Origin: Setomelanomma holmii | Lineage: Eukaryota; Ascomycota; Dothideomycetes; Pleosporales; Phaeosphaeriaceae | Assembly (NCBI GenBank): GCA_010015745.1 | Contig: ML978257.1 | Span: 1 to 64,000 of the forward strand | Length of the DNA: 64,000 nt | Direction of reading: 5' to 3' | In this document: piece after piece, positions 35,501 to 46,562 of the stretch | Position numbering within the stretch: the stretch's first letter is position 1 | How the letters are laid out: each line of letters starts with the position of its first letter | Translations under genes and position numbers: made by a program | Notes under the pieces: model-generated | What the model saw: the letters and a program-made list of their open reading frames with translations, nothing else | What the model was told of the DNA's origin: nothing | Databases searched by the model: none

Positions 35501-35668
35501 CGAGTCCTTCCTATGGCGACGTAGAACATCAACAACTCCTTTAATATCGCTCTCTGAGAAATTAGATTGTGCGGGAAGTCCAGGAGGGAACCAAATCCCG
35601 AGAGCCTTGTCAAGGTCACCCACACCTTGTCCGTCATGGTGGTGCACGTGGACCGCAGGCCCAGTCAT
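32589..35668 (-). pseudogene. Protein kinase gene with long C-terminal extension, decayed
   Basis: From an ATG at 35668, exons 35668-35028, 34771-34597 and 34550 onward (introns 256 and 46 nt) encode a Ser/Thr kinase. The glycine loop is degenerate (LGQAAYGYVD). The ATP lysine (YARKLIPRG), ELATLKKLSHDHVVELIG and DFG (YLTDFGLS) are present. The catalytic loop reads RHKEIKPQ, with Glu where Asp is required. One base is missing near 34131, where a MGRCC block follows in another frame. In-frame stops at 34042 (TAG), 33793 (TAA) and 32703 (TGA) and one extra base in a six-base run at 33041-33046 interrupt a further 450 codons that otherwise stay in one frame to a final stop at 32589. The extension has no domain I recognise. 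Confidence 0.75.
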
Positions 35669-36267
35669 GTCAGTATTATGAAGCGATCAGCATATAGCTT
35701 GCAGTGGATGGGAAAGATGAAATGCGAAAATTCGTTGCGTTGAAGCCTTATAGACGGAAGGTAGAGGTCTCGAGGTCGCCTACCATCAACTTCAGCTCAG
35801 CCTCACTAACGATTGAGACTAGACCTAAGAAGGCTTAAACCACTTTCATTCTCAGGCGTGCTTGCCTCTTTCTCCATGAACGAATCAAGAATAACAGAAA
35901 CTGCACGGCTCATGGCTCGTGTTTGAGCTCACACATCTACCACAAGGCCACAGAAGTGGCTCGACCGCAGCATGGAAGCATCGGATATGGGCAGCTGTAA
36001 GACATAAGTGTAGTGCGTTGTAGCTAGCAATAAATGGTAATCGTATGAAGGGGTATCTGTTGCCTTTTCCATCCAGTCGTTCAAGCTCGTCCGAAAACAA
36101 CCAAAAGCATACCACGAACACCACAGTATAAAGTGATGCTACCGTGATGCTACTAAGAGCCCAAAACGCCCAAATTCGCCCTTCCCGTACGCCCCATACC
36201 CCGTTTTCCCATAGCCCGGGAAGCAGGGCGTGTCCTCGCACCGCACCAACTGCGCATCCGTTCCCGC
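35669..36267. other. Intergenic upstream of the kinase pseudogene
   Basis: 599 bp. No gene supported. The minus-strand frame at 35885-36292 is mostly antisense or downstream sequence of the next candidate gene. Confidence 0.4.
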
Positions 36268-36750
36268 CTACTTGAACTGCGCACCAACGCACGTGAGATC
36301 GTACGCCAACGTCTTCCCATCAAACTCAACTCCCACTGGCACTTCCACTCGTTGTCGTCGATGCGACTCAACAACAGGATGTGTGGACGACGCAATCTCA
36401 ACGTCCCTCATCTCCGCCTCGGCGCGGTAGTATCGCGCAGCACGCACCCAGCGCAAGTATATGGCGAGCGCATCGTGGGCGTCCGGGATGCCAATGTGAT
36501 GCAAGGAGGTGCGAGGCGAGCGACGGGGGAGCTGGGATCGAGGGGCTAAATGGGCGAGTCAGCGGGGGCACGAGGGCGTGGGTGTGGGGGAGATGGAGAA
36601 GTGCTGGAGCGAGGGGTGCGCATGTGTGAGCACAAGGGGCGTAGACCTCGGCACTAACAAATCATCCCACGCGACTAACGCAAAGGAGACGCCTTTGCAG
36701 CCTGGGGTAGGAGGTGACGGGCATTGGCTTGACTTACTGCTCCGAGACAT
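36268..36750 (-). CDS. Small hypothetical protein, two exons
   Basis: Not recognised. Exon 36750-36655 (MSRSSKSSQCPSPPTPGCKG, ending VAWDDLL) is joined over a 123-nt intron (GTGCCG donor, CCCAG acceptor) to exon 36531-36268, which reads HHIGIPDAHDALAIYLRWVR, AARYYRAEAEMRDVEI and VPVGVEFDGKTLAYDL. The total is 119 residues. The second exon has balanced, charged composition typical of a folded protein, and the frame stays coding-like for 44 codons past the TAG. That could mean a nonsense mutation or a further intron with a GTAGGC donor. The first exon is weaker evidence. Confidence 0.35.
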
Positions 36751-39700
36751 GATCGGGCACTGTGGCGGATATTGTGTGGACTTTGGGCGTTGGGCGAAAA
36801 TATCAACGTTTGTGGGCAGAAATGGGCGGCGATGGCTGAACAAGCAGGATGTGATAGGTGCTGGTGGATGAGGGGAGCACGCTGGATGGCAAGAAAAGGA
36901 GTGGGGATCGGCGTGTCTTTATACACGGCTTTGCTACGATGAAGAGTGGTGAGGTCCCCCGGGATGGCGGTCTGGGATGTTCAAGGCGCGCTCTTGACCA
37001 GCAAGGTGATGGTGCTCAAGACGGTATTCGACTGGTTAGTTCAGGCAAAGACGAGGAGGTATGCATCTGAGCAACTAGGAGATTGCACACACACGCGGCC
37101 ATGGCGCCTTTATGAAGTGAACAACGCATCACCGAGATGACCGCAAAGACACAAAGCCTCTACATTTAGGCAGGGAAGCTCATTTTGCTCGACTCCTGGG
37201 CATTCCTCGTCTTGTTCATTAGCGGCATCTGGGCTGCTCTTAGACCGTGAGACGTAGCCGTAAATGGAAATGTCGTGTAACGGGCATCGCCCTTGGCAGC
37301 GACTTGACAGCACGTCCAGCTGCCGCGAACGTGGAGTGTGCTCCGCGCGGATGCAGAAAGCCACATTTTGTGTGGAAAGAAACGTCGGACGGATCGCTCG
37401 GGCGGGGTTTGGACGATCCGAGCTGAGCAGTGCAGCAGAGTGCAGCGTCGTTTCAAAAGCTCACCGGAAACACGCAAGATTGCGACAACACCATGCTCGC
37501 CATCAACCATGCTGCATCACCAGAATGCACGATCTCGCCGACCCTTCAATGGTGCATGTTGGCTGCCGTCAGAACATGTGGACCACAAGCGTCGCAGGCT
37601 AGGCCCTGGCAGCTGGCACTCCGCATTGGACGGCGCTCACAGTCGACCTGCATGGTGGCCGCAGTTCCGAGGCTGGCCTTGCTATCGTTGGTTCCTTCAT
37701 CGTGCCTGCATCGTAAGATTAAATGCAGCGCAGAATTTTCATGTCTCACCATGTGCAGCCTTCAGGACTCGCAATCAGCGCGTACGCTTTGCATTGATAA
37801 ATGAGGGGTAAGCAGCGCAATGGTGCTGCCATCAGGTCAGTGCGGTGAAGTGGTCAGGCATGTCGAGTAGTCCTGCAGCACTCATCGTACACGCTGCGGC
37901 GTCTTTGCTTTTTCTCTTTGTTCCATTGTCGTCAGATCGGACCGCATCGGAGTCCATGCACCAAGTGTTTCTTGCTGTCATAGGCGCTGGAGCCAGCGCC
38001 CGCACCGAAACAGTGCGACCACTTTCAGGCGGCATGTTCTCAACCCTGTCCATCTGGTCGGTAGTGTCTTGCAAGGCGCACCAGCCACCAGTGTACCTGG
38101 CGAGAAGGGCGCACAGCCATCGCTGTGAGCTAGTGCACCGCCACAGTGTATGATTGTGGAGAGCGCCAAAAGCGAAGGCAGCTTCTCGCCAACCGGCCCC
38201 AAAGACATCTATTCTATGCACCAAGGCGACGCTGCCCCGTGAAATCACGGTCACGCAGGGCCAGACATTCGGCAGAGTATGCGAAGCTCCCTTCTCGCCC
38301 AAGCACCCTACAACCCGGCGCGAGGCATTGTTGCAACTCACAGCGCCTGCCAGTTTGACTAATGTCCACAGACCTATGTCTTTAGATCTTGTGAGCGTCA
38401 CGAGAAGGATGGGTGACGACGATCTTCCCTCGTTCACTTAGTATGCCTCTCAAAACTGTTGAGAAGCTGCAGCACGGCATGCACAGACTGTTTGCCTTCT
38501 TTTGAAGTGCAAGGCTAGTCATACTCGCAGTAGATGGCCGTTTTCATGGACACAGGAAGCCGCTGTCCTCCTGCGATCGTGGCTAGTGCTACAATGCATG
38601 TGAGCTACTGATGGCGTCGCTCAACGCGTCGGCCATTTTGCTTGACGTCAATTCTTGTTCCTGATGGTCTCTTGCACGCAGCCTGCAGTCGCCTCCGAAT
38701 TTGGAACAAGACCTTTGAAGCTGCGTAACCATATTCCTAAAAGGGTGATTCGTGGCCCGTGGTATCTCTCCAAGACAAATTCTCAAGTAAAACAGCCGGC
38801 GGCCTCGCGCAGTATCGCGATATCGACGTTGCGCAAGCCCGATATCATGGCACAACCCTGCGGCACGAGCGTGTCCACGGGTTTTGGTGCTACCAAGCAG
38901 ACCAGCCTTATTCGTGGGCGTGTAACCCCTGTCAGATCTTCTTGAATCGTTGCATAATGTCCGCCGACGGCTCGCCCAAGTTATCAGTATTATTGTGAAA
39001 TATCGGTAACAATCGTTGCAAGTCTCAGTCGATCGGTGTCGAGGTTGGCCATTGGCTTTGGTTCTCGGTATCCTGCATCTACCATTGTCTCGGGGAAGAA
39101 CGCTGTTAGCTGCGCACTAATCACTGCTTAGCGGCGACTATGTACGGCAGATATGAGGCCAATCCCTGCAGGGTTCCTACACCCTTCTGGAATCTGTGGA
39201 TCATCCGTGCGCAGGCAGCCCCCTAATTACAGCATTGACTTCCAGCGCCCTGAAACATGAGAAAATTTCTCGTCGCATTTGCATGTGGCCATGTTCACCA
39301 GGCAGTCTCTAAACGGCAAACGGGCATGATAGGCTGGCTGGACGATTCCGGGCAGCTATCGCAACAATTTGGATGGTCGACTAGCCCAAGTCGCTGCGAG
39401 TGCAGGTCGAATCGGGCTGCCGGACGAGATGTGCTGCACTGCCACCCCACATTGGACCGAGTCGGCCAAGCCGCCCGTCAACTCATACGTCTGGCAAGAA
39501 CTTACGTCTTGGATTAAGCAAGAAGTGCGAACGTTTCAACAGCTTCTGGTTCAAAGAGAAAAGCCGTCGTTCCGAAAGCTACACCAACTCTAGAACCGAG
39601 CTGCGGCGAGCTCTTTGGACATTACAGTTTTGGACGTTCAAGATCACGACGTATCTATATACCGCATCGCAAAAGACAAGAGAGCACGTTCAGCCAATCT

Positions 39701-39756
39701 TACAGCCAGCCCCATCACATGACAAGCTACTTTAGATTATCTTCAAAAAGGGACAT
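36751..39756. other. Three-kilobase gene-poor region
   Basis: No gene supported. Medium-sized frames on both strands (for example minus 38437-37832, 201 codons) lack recognisable motifs or conserved architecture. No transposon ends or tandem arrays were seen either. Confidence 0.45.
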
Positions 39757-40356
39757 TTACGCCACAGCAGCGGCTTTTGCTCTCATGACCCTCACCAACT
39801 CAATCTCTCTATTCTCATCCACCTCCCTAATCTTTGGCATCCACGGCCTCAAATATTTATCCACACAACTCCTCGGCAAACCCAATGGCACCGTTTCCCT
39901 GATCGCCTTATTGATCAACGCCACACAATCAGCCGCAATAGCACCCTCATCCTGCCTCGTAACATCAACATATATCATCACCTTCACTTTGCCCACAACC
40001 TGGTTATCGCCGTTCACTCGCGCAACCTCATGCCATTGCTTCTCATACAGCCACGGCACGCCCTCGCTGTCGTCGAGGGCCGCTTCGTTACGCGGTGAGA
40101 GAAATTTTAATGATCCGTACACCACCGCGCCGCATCACGGCATGATATTGGCCTAGGAAGTGCTGTTGATGGTCCATTTGAAGTTGTCGAGGCGCGCGGG
40201 GCCGACGTATAAAGAGTCTGGGTCGCGGCCTTTCATGGCGCGAGGGGAGAGGTTGGATGCGTAACCAAAGTAGAGCTCCGAGAAGCGGCGGGAGTTGTCG
40301 ACGGTCTTGGAGCGGGAGCAAGCGGGGCCAGACATGGACGGTGGACACATTGCCAT
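39757..40356 (-). pseudogene. Gamma-glutamylcyclotransferase-fold protein, two nonsense codons
   Basis: From an ATG at 40356 the frame reads FSELYFGYASNLSPRAMKGR and LYVGPARLDNFKWTINST, the opening of the GGCT/BtrG-like fold (YFAYGSNL motif and the tandem strand LxxyrLxFxxxs). A TAG at 40153-40155 and a TGA at 40135-40137 then interrupt the same frame. It continues open through VVYGSLKFLSPRNEAALDDS, where the conserved glutamate region of the fold is expected, and KVKVMIYVDV to the stop at 39757. Both stops could come from CAG and CGA by one change. Related fungal proteins act in glutathione breakdown or are of unknown role. The copy is presumed dead. Confidence 0.7.
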
Positions 40357-40675
40357 GGTGTGGTGAGGCTAGGAGATAGTTTGATTGTGTGTGTAAGGCA
40401 GTGCACTTTGGTCGAGGTTTGCTAGATCTGTTAGTGAGACTATACCTTATATTCCTGATTTTGTTGTAGAGCAAAGTGCGAGGTTGCCATTGGACCGGAA
40501 TGGGTACAAGTGAGGAACAGACTTCATTGGTTGCATATGCATTCGCACCAAATTGCTTTCCCATTCCTTGCTCCTTCGAAACCATTGGAAACTCAATATG
40601 AGAGCGCGCAAAGAGGAATCTACACATAGCTTGCCAAATCAGAAAAGAAGAATCAAAGTACGAAGGAAGAAAGGG
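40357..40675. other. Intergenic
   Basis: 319 bp between the GGCT-fold pseudogene and the next gene, both minus-strand. Nothing recognised. Confidence 0.4.
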
Positions 40676-41671
40676 TCACATGAAGTCCTTGAGCTCTGCC
40701 AGAAGGGTGAAGCCAAAGACGAGTGCGATGAGACCTGCGAGCAATGCCTCAGACAGAGCTCGCCTTGCAATGAGCATCGCAATAACGGTAAAACATGTCA
40801 TCGCTACCGTACCAAGGAAGACGACGCATCTGGTGCACGGCATCCGCGACTTACCCATAAGGTGGACACCATAAGCGGTCAACAAGAGAGTCAAGGCCGT
40901 GACGACCATGATGCCACGGAGGACATTAACTCGCATGCGCGACAACGACTTGTCCTGTAGCTCTGACAACACTGTAGTTACGTGTTGTCCCTCCTCAGCC
41001 AAGCCAACAGTGTGTTCATCGAGGTCTGGGCCGTGAAGGTGGGGAGCGACGGTAGCTATGTAGCACACGTAAGCATCTATGACAACATCCAGGTATGAAC
41101 ACTTACCGGTACCGCTATAGGAAGCAGTAGGCGTAGCCATGAGTGCAGCACGCTCCTCATGCTCGACTCGGCGGCGGGTGCCCTGAATAACAACGACATG
41201 TTTCTTGTGTTTTCCTGGATAATGATTGTTCTGGCGAATTCTTTCTTTCGAAGAACCTTTTAGTCGTGTAGACTGCAGCTCCTGGTCGGCCCAATTGCTT
41301 GCAGCAGCAACGCTATCTCTGCAAAGCGCTTTGCGTATTGCTTCGGCCTCAGATGCTGAGCCGTATGCGCCTTCAAGCGAGGATGCATAATGCAGCTTCT
41401 GCTTCCCCTTTCCCTTCGTTTTGTAGAAAGCAGCGGGATGGCTCGTGCCGGCTGACGTAGGCTTGGTGACGGTGGAAGCTTCACTACCACTGAACACCGT
41501 CGCACTGGAAGAATCGCACGATGACATATCATCATTCGAAGGCATTGTGGTGCGGTGGAGGCAGAGGATGTCGTCTATCCCCAAACCTTGTCCGCTTCGA
41601 AGGGCATTGGACCATTCATCCCCATCTCGGGGCAGCATCGCAGCGGTCGACAACTCGGCATGCGAAGCCAT
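40676..41671 (-). CDS. Hypothetical membrane protein with three C-terminal helices
   Basis: Start MASHAELSTAAMLPRDGDEW at 41671 is preferred to an upstream ATG at 41872 because the preceding part is unlike protein. A 51-nt intron (41056-41106; GTAAGT donor, CATAG acceptor) keeps the frame whether spliced or not, giving 314 residues when removed. The first 200 residues are hydrophilic and rich in Ser, Lys and Arg. After TVAPHLHGPDLDEHTVGL come a probable coiled helix and three membrane segments: GIMVVTALTLLLTAYGVHLM, CVVFLGTVAMTCFTVIAMLI and LAGLIALVFGFTLLAEL. The family is not recognised. The gene is intact. Confidence 0.65.
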   Translation of the reverse strand: MASHAELSTAAMLPRDGDEWSNALRSGQGLGIDDILCLHRTTMPSNDDMSSCDSSSATVFSGSEASTVTKPTSAGTSHPAAFYKTKGKGKQKLHYASSLEGAYGSASEAEAIRKALCRDSVAAASNWADQELQSTRLKGSSKERIRQNNHYPGKHKKHVVVIQGTRRRVEHEERAALMATPTASYSGTGKCSYLDVVIDAYVCYIATVAPHLHGPDLDEHTVGLAEEGQHVTTVLSELQDKSLSRMRVNVLRGIMVVTALTLLLTAYGVHLMGKSRMPCTRCVVFLGTVAMTCFTVIAMLIARRALSEALLAGLIALVFGFTLLAELKDFM

Positions 41672-43323
41672 GATGCATTCAACGGTGGCTGGGAGAGGTA
41701 GTGTTAGACGTGTCATGCCGATCAAGATGAATGCATCGTACCCTGCGCCAGAGTGGCCTGGTGAGGCGGCGTGTTTGACGACCTGGAAGTTGTCGACGGC
41801 TATGGCACATATACGCGGATGTTGAAGTGAAAGGGAAGGTGTGACAGTCGTCAAAGAAGCAAGCCAGAGCACCAGCGATTGAGAGCAAGGCCCGTAGGTG
41901 TGCGGACAGAAAAGGAGAGCGAGGTATAATTAGCAGACGAGACGAAGAGCTTTGGAGAATTGTGGGGTGAGGTAGCCCAATAAATAGTCCTTGACATGCC
42001 TCAAGGGGCGTGCGTCCGGGGTCGTGGGGGTTTTGTCCTAAGGCCGCACTCCCGATGCTTACATTTCCCCACACCAATGGCAGGGTAAGATCCTGAGATT
42101 TGGCAGGGGTGATGAGCTTCCAGAATGTCATATCGTGACGGCATCGTCGTACCATCCGAATAGCCACGGCCGCAGCGCGGGAGCAAAGTGTCCTTACCAC
42201 GGTAAGACTGTCCTGTCCGATGATGTCATCGCTTCAGCTGTCAGGCTGGCGCTGGGGAGGAGATGTCAACAGGACGGTGCACAAAACGATATGAGAGCGC
42301 GTTGAAACGCAGGAGTAAAAGTAAGAAGAAGACATGAAGTCGACACAAATTCTTGCATGTGGTGGTTGGACCCTGAGTATTCTTACCCAAAGAGGATCAG
42401 CCTCATGCTTGAAGCTGTACAGATCGATCGAAGGGATCCTGAGATTTTGGCGACGTCACTGCGTCGCGACAGGGTTAACCCTCTCGTCGGTAAAGACGAT
42501 CGTTCCTATGTATGATCGACATGTGGGCTGATACTCTGCACGATGCTGTGCGTGAAACAAAAGCCTTTAAGCCTCCACGCCAACTCGCCCAACAGGCAGG
42601 CGCAGCGAACGGTGAATCGCTTCTTGGCATGCGTGGTTGCTGTGCGCGGGACTATATAATTCGTAGATCATACCTCTGGCCGGAGGAGTTGTGGTCTAGA
42701 CTCTCTGAAATTGAGGGAGGTGAAGTGCCCGGTGATGAGTAGTAAGCGGTTGGCGGCGCTAGCGCGATGCCCATTCGCGCCGTGTCGTCGCGTCGCGTCA
42801 TATCCAGAACTCGCAGCGCCGCAAGGCGATGGCTCAACGATGGCGTGGGCACCTCCTTTATCGCTTACGCGTGACGTAGCGCTGCGATACAGTTGCATCG
42901 TGGTTGCAACTGAAGGTGAACAGCGGGAGGATGATGTTGTGGGAGAGAGGCGCGACTTACCCCTTGCCCCGCGATCTAGGAACACTCACCACGTTAAGAA
43001 GGAGACGACTGCTGATGTAAGCTTCCGCGGGCCCATGCTCTCTACGACTTCAAAAGGTGTCTTGAAACATGCTCGGCGCACCACAGATTTCGGAGGGGCG
43101 GTAATAAGCAACTTCAATGACTGGATTGTTTACGGGGCTATGTTTGCATAGCTTTTCCCTGGCAGTAAACTACACAACAACTGCGCATATTCAGTAGATC
43201 TACTTACAATGTACATTGTCTTGTGCGTAGAAGGCACTTTGGTATCCCATGCATGTGCACACATCATAAACTGGGAGACCAGATATAGCCAGAGTACCCA
43301 GCCCGGCCTTATGCTGATACCGT
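41672..43323. other. Intergenic upstream of the hypothetical membrane protein
   Basis: 1.65 kb with no supported gene. It contains the presumptive promoter of the 41671 gene and the 3' end of the siderophore transporter. Several frames of 60-150 codons occur but none is convincing. Confidence 0.45.
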
Positions 43324-45207
43324 CTAGAAGACCGTACCCTTGGTCTGCTTGCCCTTCTCCTCCTCCAACTTCCTGACATTGATATTCCTCCAGAGCCAAA
43401 TGGACGCAAAGCATAATGGCACGAAACATGCGCCAGTGATGACCATCTTGCGCTGAACATCGGCGTAAGCACCTACAACCGCATCGCGCTCGGGAGTGCC
43501 GTCGAGGAACGACATTTGCACGGTGATGTCTCCAAAGATGATGGTCGAGTTCACCTTGCTGGCCTCGGGTAAGCGGTTGTACAGCTGCTGCGGCAAGATG
43601 TTGTTCCACATTGCCCCGGCAATGGCAACGCCAATGGAAGATCCAAAGCTGCCGAAAAGACCCCAGAGGGCATTGACTGCGGCAATCTCCTGGTGGGTGA
43701 CTGGTACCATGACGGCGAGTTGAGCACATGTCACAAAGATACCAGTTCCAAGACCAACTAACAACTGAGTAAGGGCGAGCACGCCGGGTGCTGTGGATGG
43801 CTCGCGGAAAGGTATGAGGAGTGCGGTACCAAGAAGAACAACTGGCACCCCGGTGTAGGCGGTCCATTTAAAGTTGCCGGACCAGCTGATGAACCACGCG
43901 ACCAGCGGACTAAAGACTGACGAGGCCAGTGAGAACGCATTCAGAATGTATCCGGCGTGTAGAATGCTCTGCCTGTGGACAACAAGCAGGTACGAGTAGA
44001 AGTACCCGTTCCAGCAGAAGACCGAAAGGAACATGACACCGTATAGTAGACACGAGCCGACGATTGTGCGATCTTTGAGGAATTTCCAAGGCAGAAATTG
44101 GACCGGGGCGAATTTGGCTTCCCAAAAGTAGAACGCTGGGAACAACAGCAGCCCAACGACTATCATGGCGATGATGTAGTCAGTCTTCCAGCCATTTGGA
44201 GAGTATTGAACGAGACTAAAGGGTAGTAGGAACAAGCAGAAGGCTGCCATGATTATAACTATGCCAATTACTGGACAATGTTAGTATACTCTTGATGCTT
44301 CCGCAATGAGAATACCTACTATCAAATTGGACAAAGTGGTAGGCGATCGACTGGAAGACCGTTCGATTCGACTTGCGTTGCTCGATGGCCCCAGCTTGCT
44401 TAGCCTGGCGGTACATGTACATCATGATACCCATGGCTGGCAGGCTAGCTCCAATGAATACGAAGATAAAAGCACCAAAAGCCCATCGCCAGTTGCCTCT
44501 ATAGATGAAGATCTCACCAATGGCTGGACCCACGAAGGTACTGGCAATACGAGGCGTGCCATTTAGGGTGAAGATGAGCATACGGTTCTTGAGCGTTGTG
44601 ATGTCGGCAGCCATGACATCGGTGACGTACAGCACACCGATGTGACCACCCCAGTAGAGGACATGGCCCGCGACGTAGGACTGAACGTTGGTGCAGGCGG
44701 CTTTGATTGCCATACCGACGAGGACGATGATGAGCATGACGAAGAAGCCTTCAACGCGACCGAAGACATCAATAAATTTTGATGTAGCGAGCGGGATGCA
44801 GCCGGCGAGGGCCGTCGACATGACGTTTCCGACGTTGAGAAGACCATGCCTGCTGAATGACGAGGTGATGAACGGATTGAGAGAGGCATCGATGGCATTT
44901 TGCAGGAAGGCGACGAACTCGATCAAGTAGAGGCTATAGCTGATCAGCACGAGCCTATGAACAGAGTGGTGAGCTACTCTTACAAGATGAACATCGCGAT
45001 AAGCGTCTGCTTGCTCCACATATCCGTGATGGCTCTTACGCGCTGGACGCCCGATTGAAACTTCTCCGAGTCATTGTCGGGCTTGTAGCTATCACTTCCG
45101 TTATCGACGCCTTGCGCCGTGGGTTGCGCACTCTTCTCGATATCAAATTTTTTCGAGACACCGTACGCTGGCCGTACAGCATCCGAGTCGAAAGCCGTGG
45201 TCGCCAT
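43324..45207 (-). CDS. Siderophore iron transporter, MFS (SIT/ARN type)
   Basis: Three exons (45207-44984, 44954-44320, 44270-43324) give 601 residues with about 14 membrane segments. A hydrophilic N-terminus leads to DMWSKQTLIAMFI and then NPFITSSFSRHGLL, the pattern that distinguishes siderophore transporters. TLNGTPRIASTFVGPAIGE, NWRWAFGAFIFV and GLFGSFGSSIGVAIAGAMWN follow. These proteins import ferric siderophores such as ferrichrome or coprogen. The second intron (44271-44319) is textbook, with a TACTAAC branch. The first is only 29 nt as read (44955-44983), with GTAAGA and CATAG ends. Two exact SreA-type sites lie 276-303 bp upstream of the start, so iron repression is likely. Confidence 0.9.
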
Positions 45208-45482
45208 GATGCGTTCAAAAAAGCAGACCCGAAGTAAGGCCGAGCAAGGCGAAGCTCAGCAGGGCTGCAAATTAAGGTGCAGGAGCAGTTAAGTAACGAT
45301 CCCAACAGCAGGTCGCACACATCTTAAGTATCGCATTGCGTTCTACTCCGATGGCCGGACAAGGAAGGTCAAAAGCGTAACAGTATGAAAATTTTGCCAT
45401 CGACTCCCACCCGGTGGCTTGGGATTGACTGCTCATACTGTAGGTGACCCACGTGCCTAGCAAACGACAGCAGCACTAGAAG

Positions 45483-45491
45483 ATCAGATAA
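45483..45491 (+). promoter_or_regulatory. Iron-regulatory GATA factor site (ATCAGATAA)
   Basis: Exact match to the ATCWGATAA consensus bound by SreA/Sfu1/Urbs1 repressors. It lies 276 bp upstream of the siderophore transporter start. Confidence 0.7.
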
Positions 45492-45501
45492 GGAATAGAT
45501 G

Positions 45502-45510
45502 ATCTGATAA
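45502..45510 (+). promoter_or_regulatory. Iron-regulatory GATA factor site (ATCTGATAA)
   Basis: Second exact match to ATCWGATAA, 10 bp beyond the first and in the same orientation. A close pair of sites is the common arrangement at iron-repressed promoters. Confidence 0.7.
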
Positions 45511-46173
45511 GATCCAATCTCGCCCATGGGCTGCTGTTGTGGCGTCGTCTTGTTCCGCTCACGCCCCGCCGCAGAGTTACTGCCAAGTGCTTGGCCCGTA
45601 CTGTTAATGGAGGAAGGGGTTGCCGATTTGTCGAAACCAGGATCGTCTCCGAACGCCCTGAATGCGGGTGATTCAAGGTTTGAACATCGCCTGAGCTGTG
45701 GAACAACCGAGCCGACATTATGCGTCACAAGTTGGTCGCTCTCGGGGTACTTTGTGAACAGAGTTTACCGCGGCAACAAATCATCGTCTGAGCCGATAAA
45801 CGCGCATGCTGGAGACTCCTTCCACGGTGTAACTGGCAGTCTCTGGTGAACAGTGGGACATTTTCGTTGGGAGGCTAATCGAAGCGCGTGCGAGTGGTGC
45901 ATGGGACGTTCAATTGTCGTTGCTCCAGGAATTGCCATCCTCCAGCCTTTGCTCTCCTACAAAGCTTGTTAGTCAAGGGACTCCATCGCGACAAAATTTC
46001 TACCATCACAAGCGAAGAGACACGAGCTCTAGAGCCTCAAACTGCACGTCAGGGAGAGATTGGTGTGATGAAGGCCGGCTCAACGGCAAAGTGGTGGTTG
46101 ATGTTCAGTCACGGCAGCGGCTTGGTGGTCCCCGCATCCTACATCAGAGGCGCACAAGACAGTTCCGTAATCT

Positions 46174-46182
46174 TATCAGATC
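46174..46182 (-). promoter_or_regulatory. Third iron-regulatory GATA site
   Basis: TTATCAGAT on the plus strand, which is ATCTGATAA on the minus strand, about 970 bp upstream of the siderophore transporter. It may act at a distance or be chance. Confidence 0.4.
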
Positions 46183-46562
46183 ATCGCACAAACTTCGCTG
46201 ATGACCCGAGGTCGATGGCTTGCCATGCGAAACGGGTTCGGGTGCCTCTCCGAAGTTTCGCTTGGTGCTTGGGTGTTATGATTCACGCCGAGGGGCATGG
46301 GCATGATTGCGTGGTGTCATAACGCCGAGCCGGGAGTTGCAAGGGTCGGGAATAGTTGCGAGTTACGTTTCCTCCATCACATCTGAAAACCAACTCCCTC
46401 ACCACTTCACATATAGATTAGGCTCAAAGCCGGCTTAATGCACGAGATAAATTAGCTGTCGCCTCCTGTCTCCAGCATGTTCGCGCTCATGCCATCGCAT
46501 TGTTGTGATAGATGATCTCTCAAGGATGAGAAGTGCTCTGGACAGATTCCTGCTTTGCTGTT

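Larger units (their letters stand above)
45208..46562. other. Promoter region of the siderophore transporter
   Basis: 1.36 kb between the transporter start and the end of the rhodopsin-like pseudogene. It carries the three GATA sites listed separately. No gene is supported. Confidence 0.5.

Noticed and set aside
37832..38437. 201-codon minus-strand frame
   Set aside because: Composition rich in Cys, Trp and Arg without pattern, no recognisable domain, and several overlapping plus-strand frames of equal quality.
43130..43867. 245-codon minus-strand frame overlapping the siderophore transporter
   Set aside because: Out-of-frame shadow of exon 3 of the transporter.
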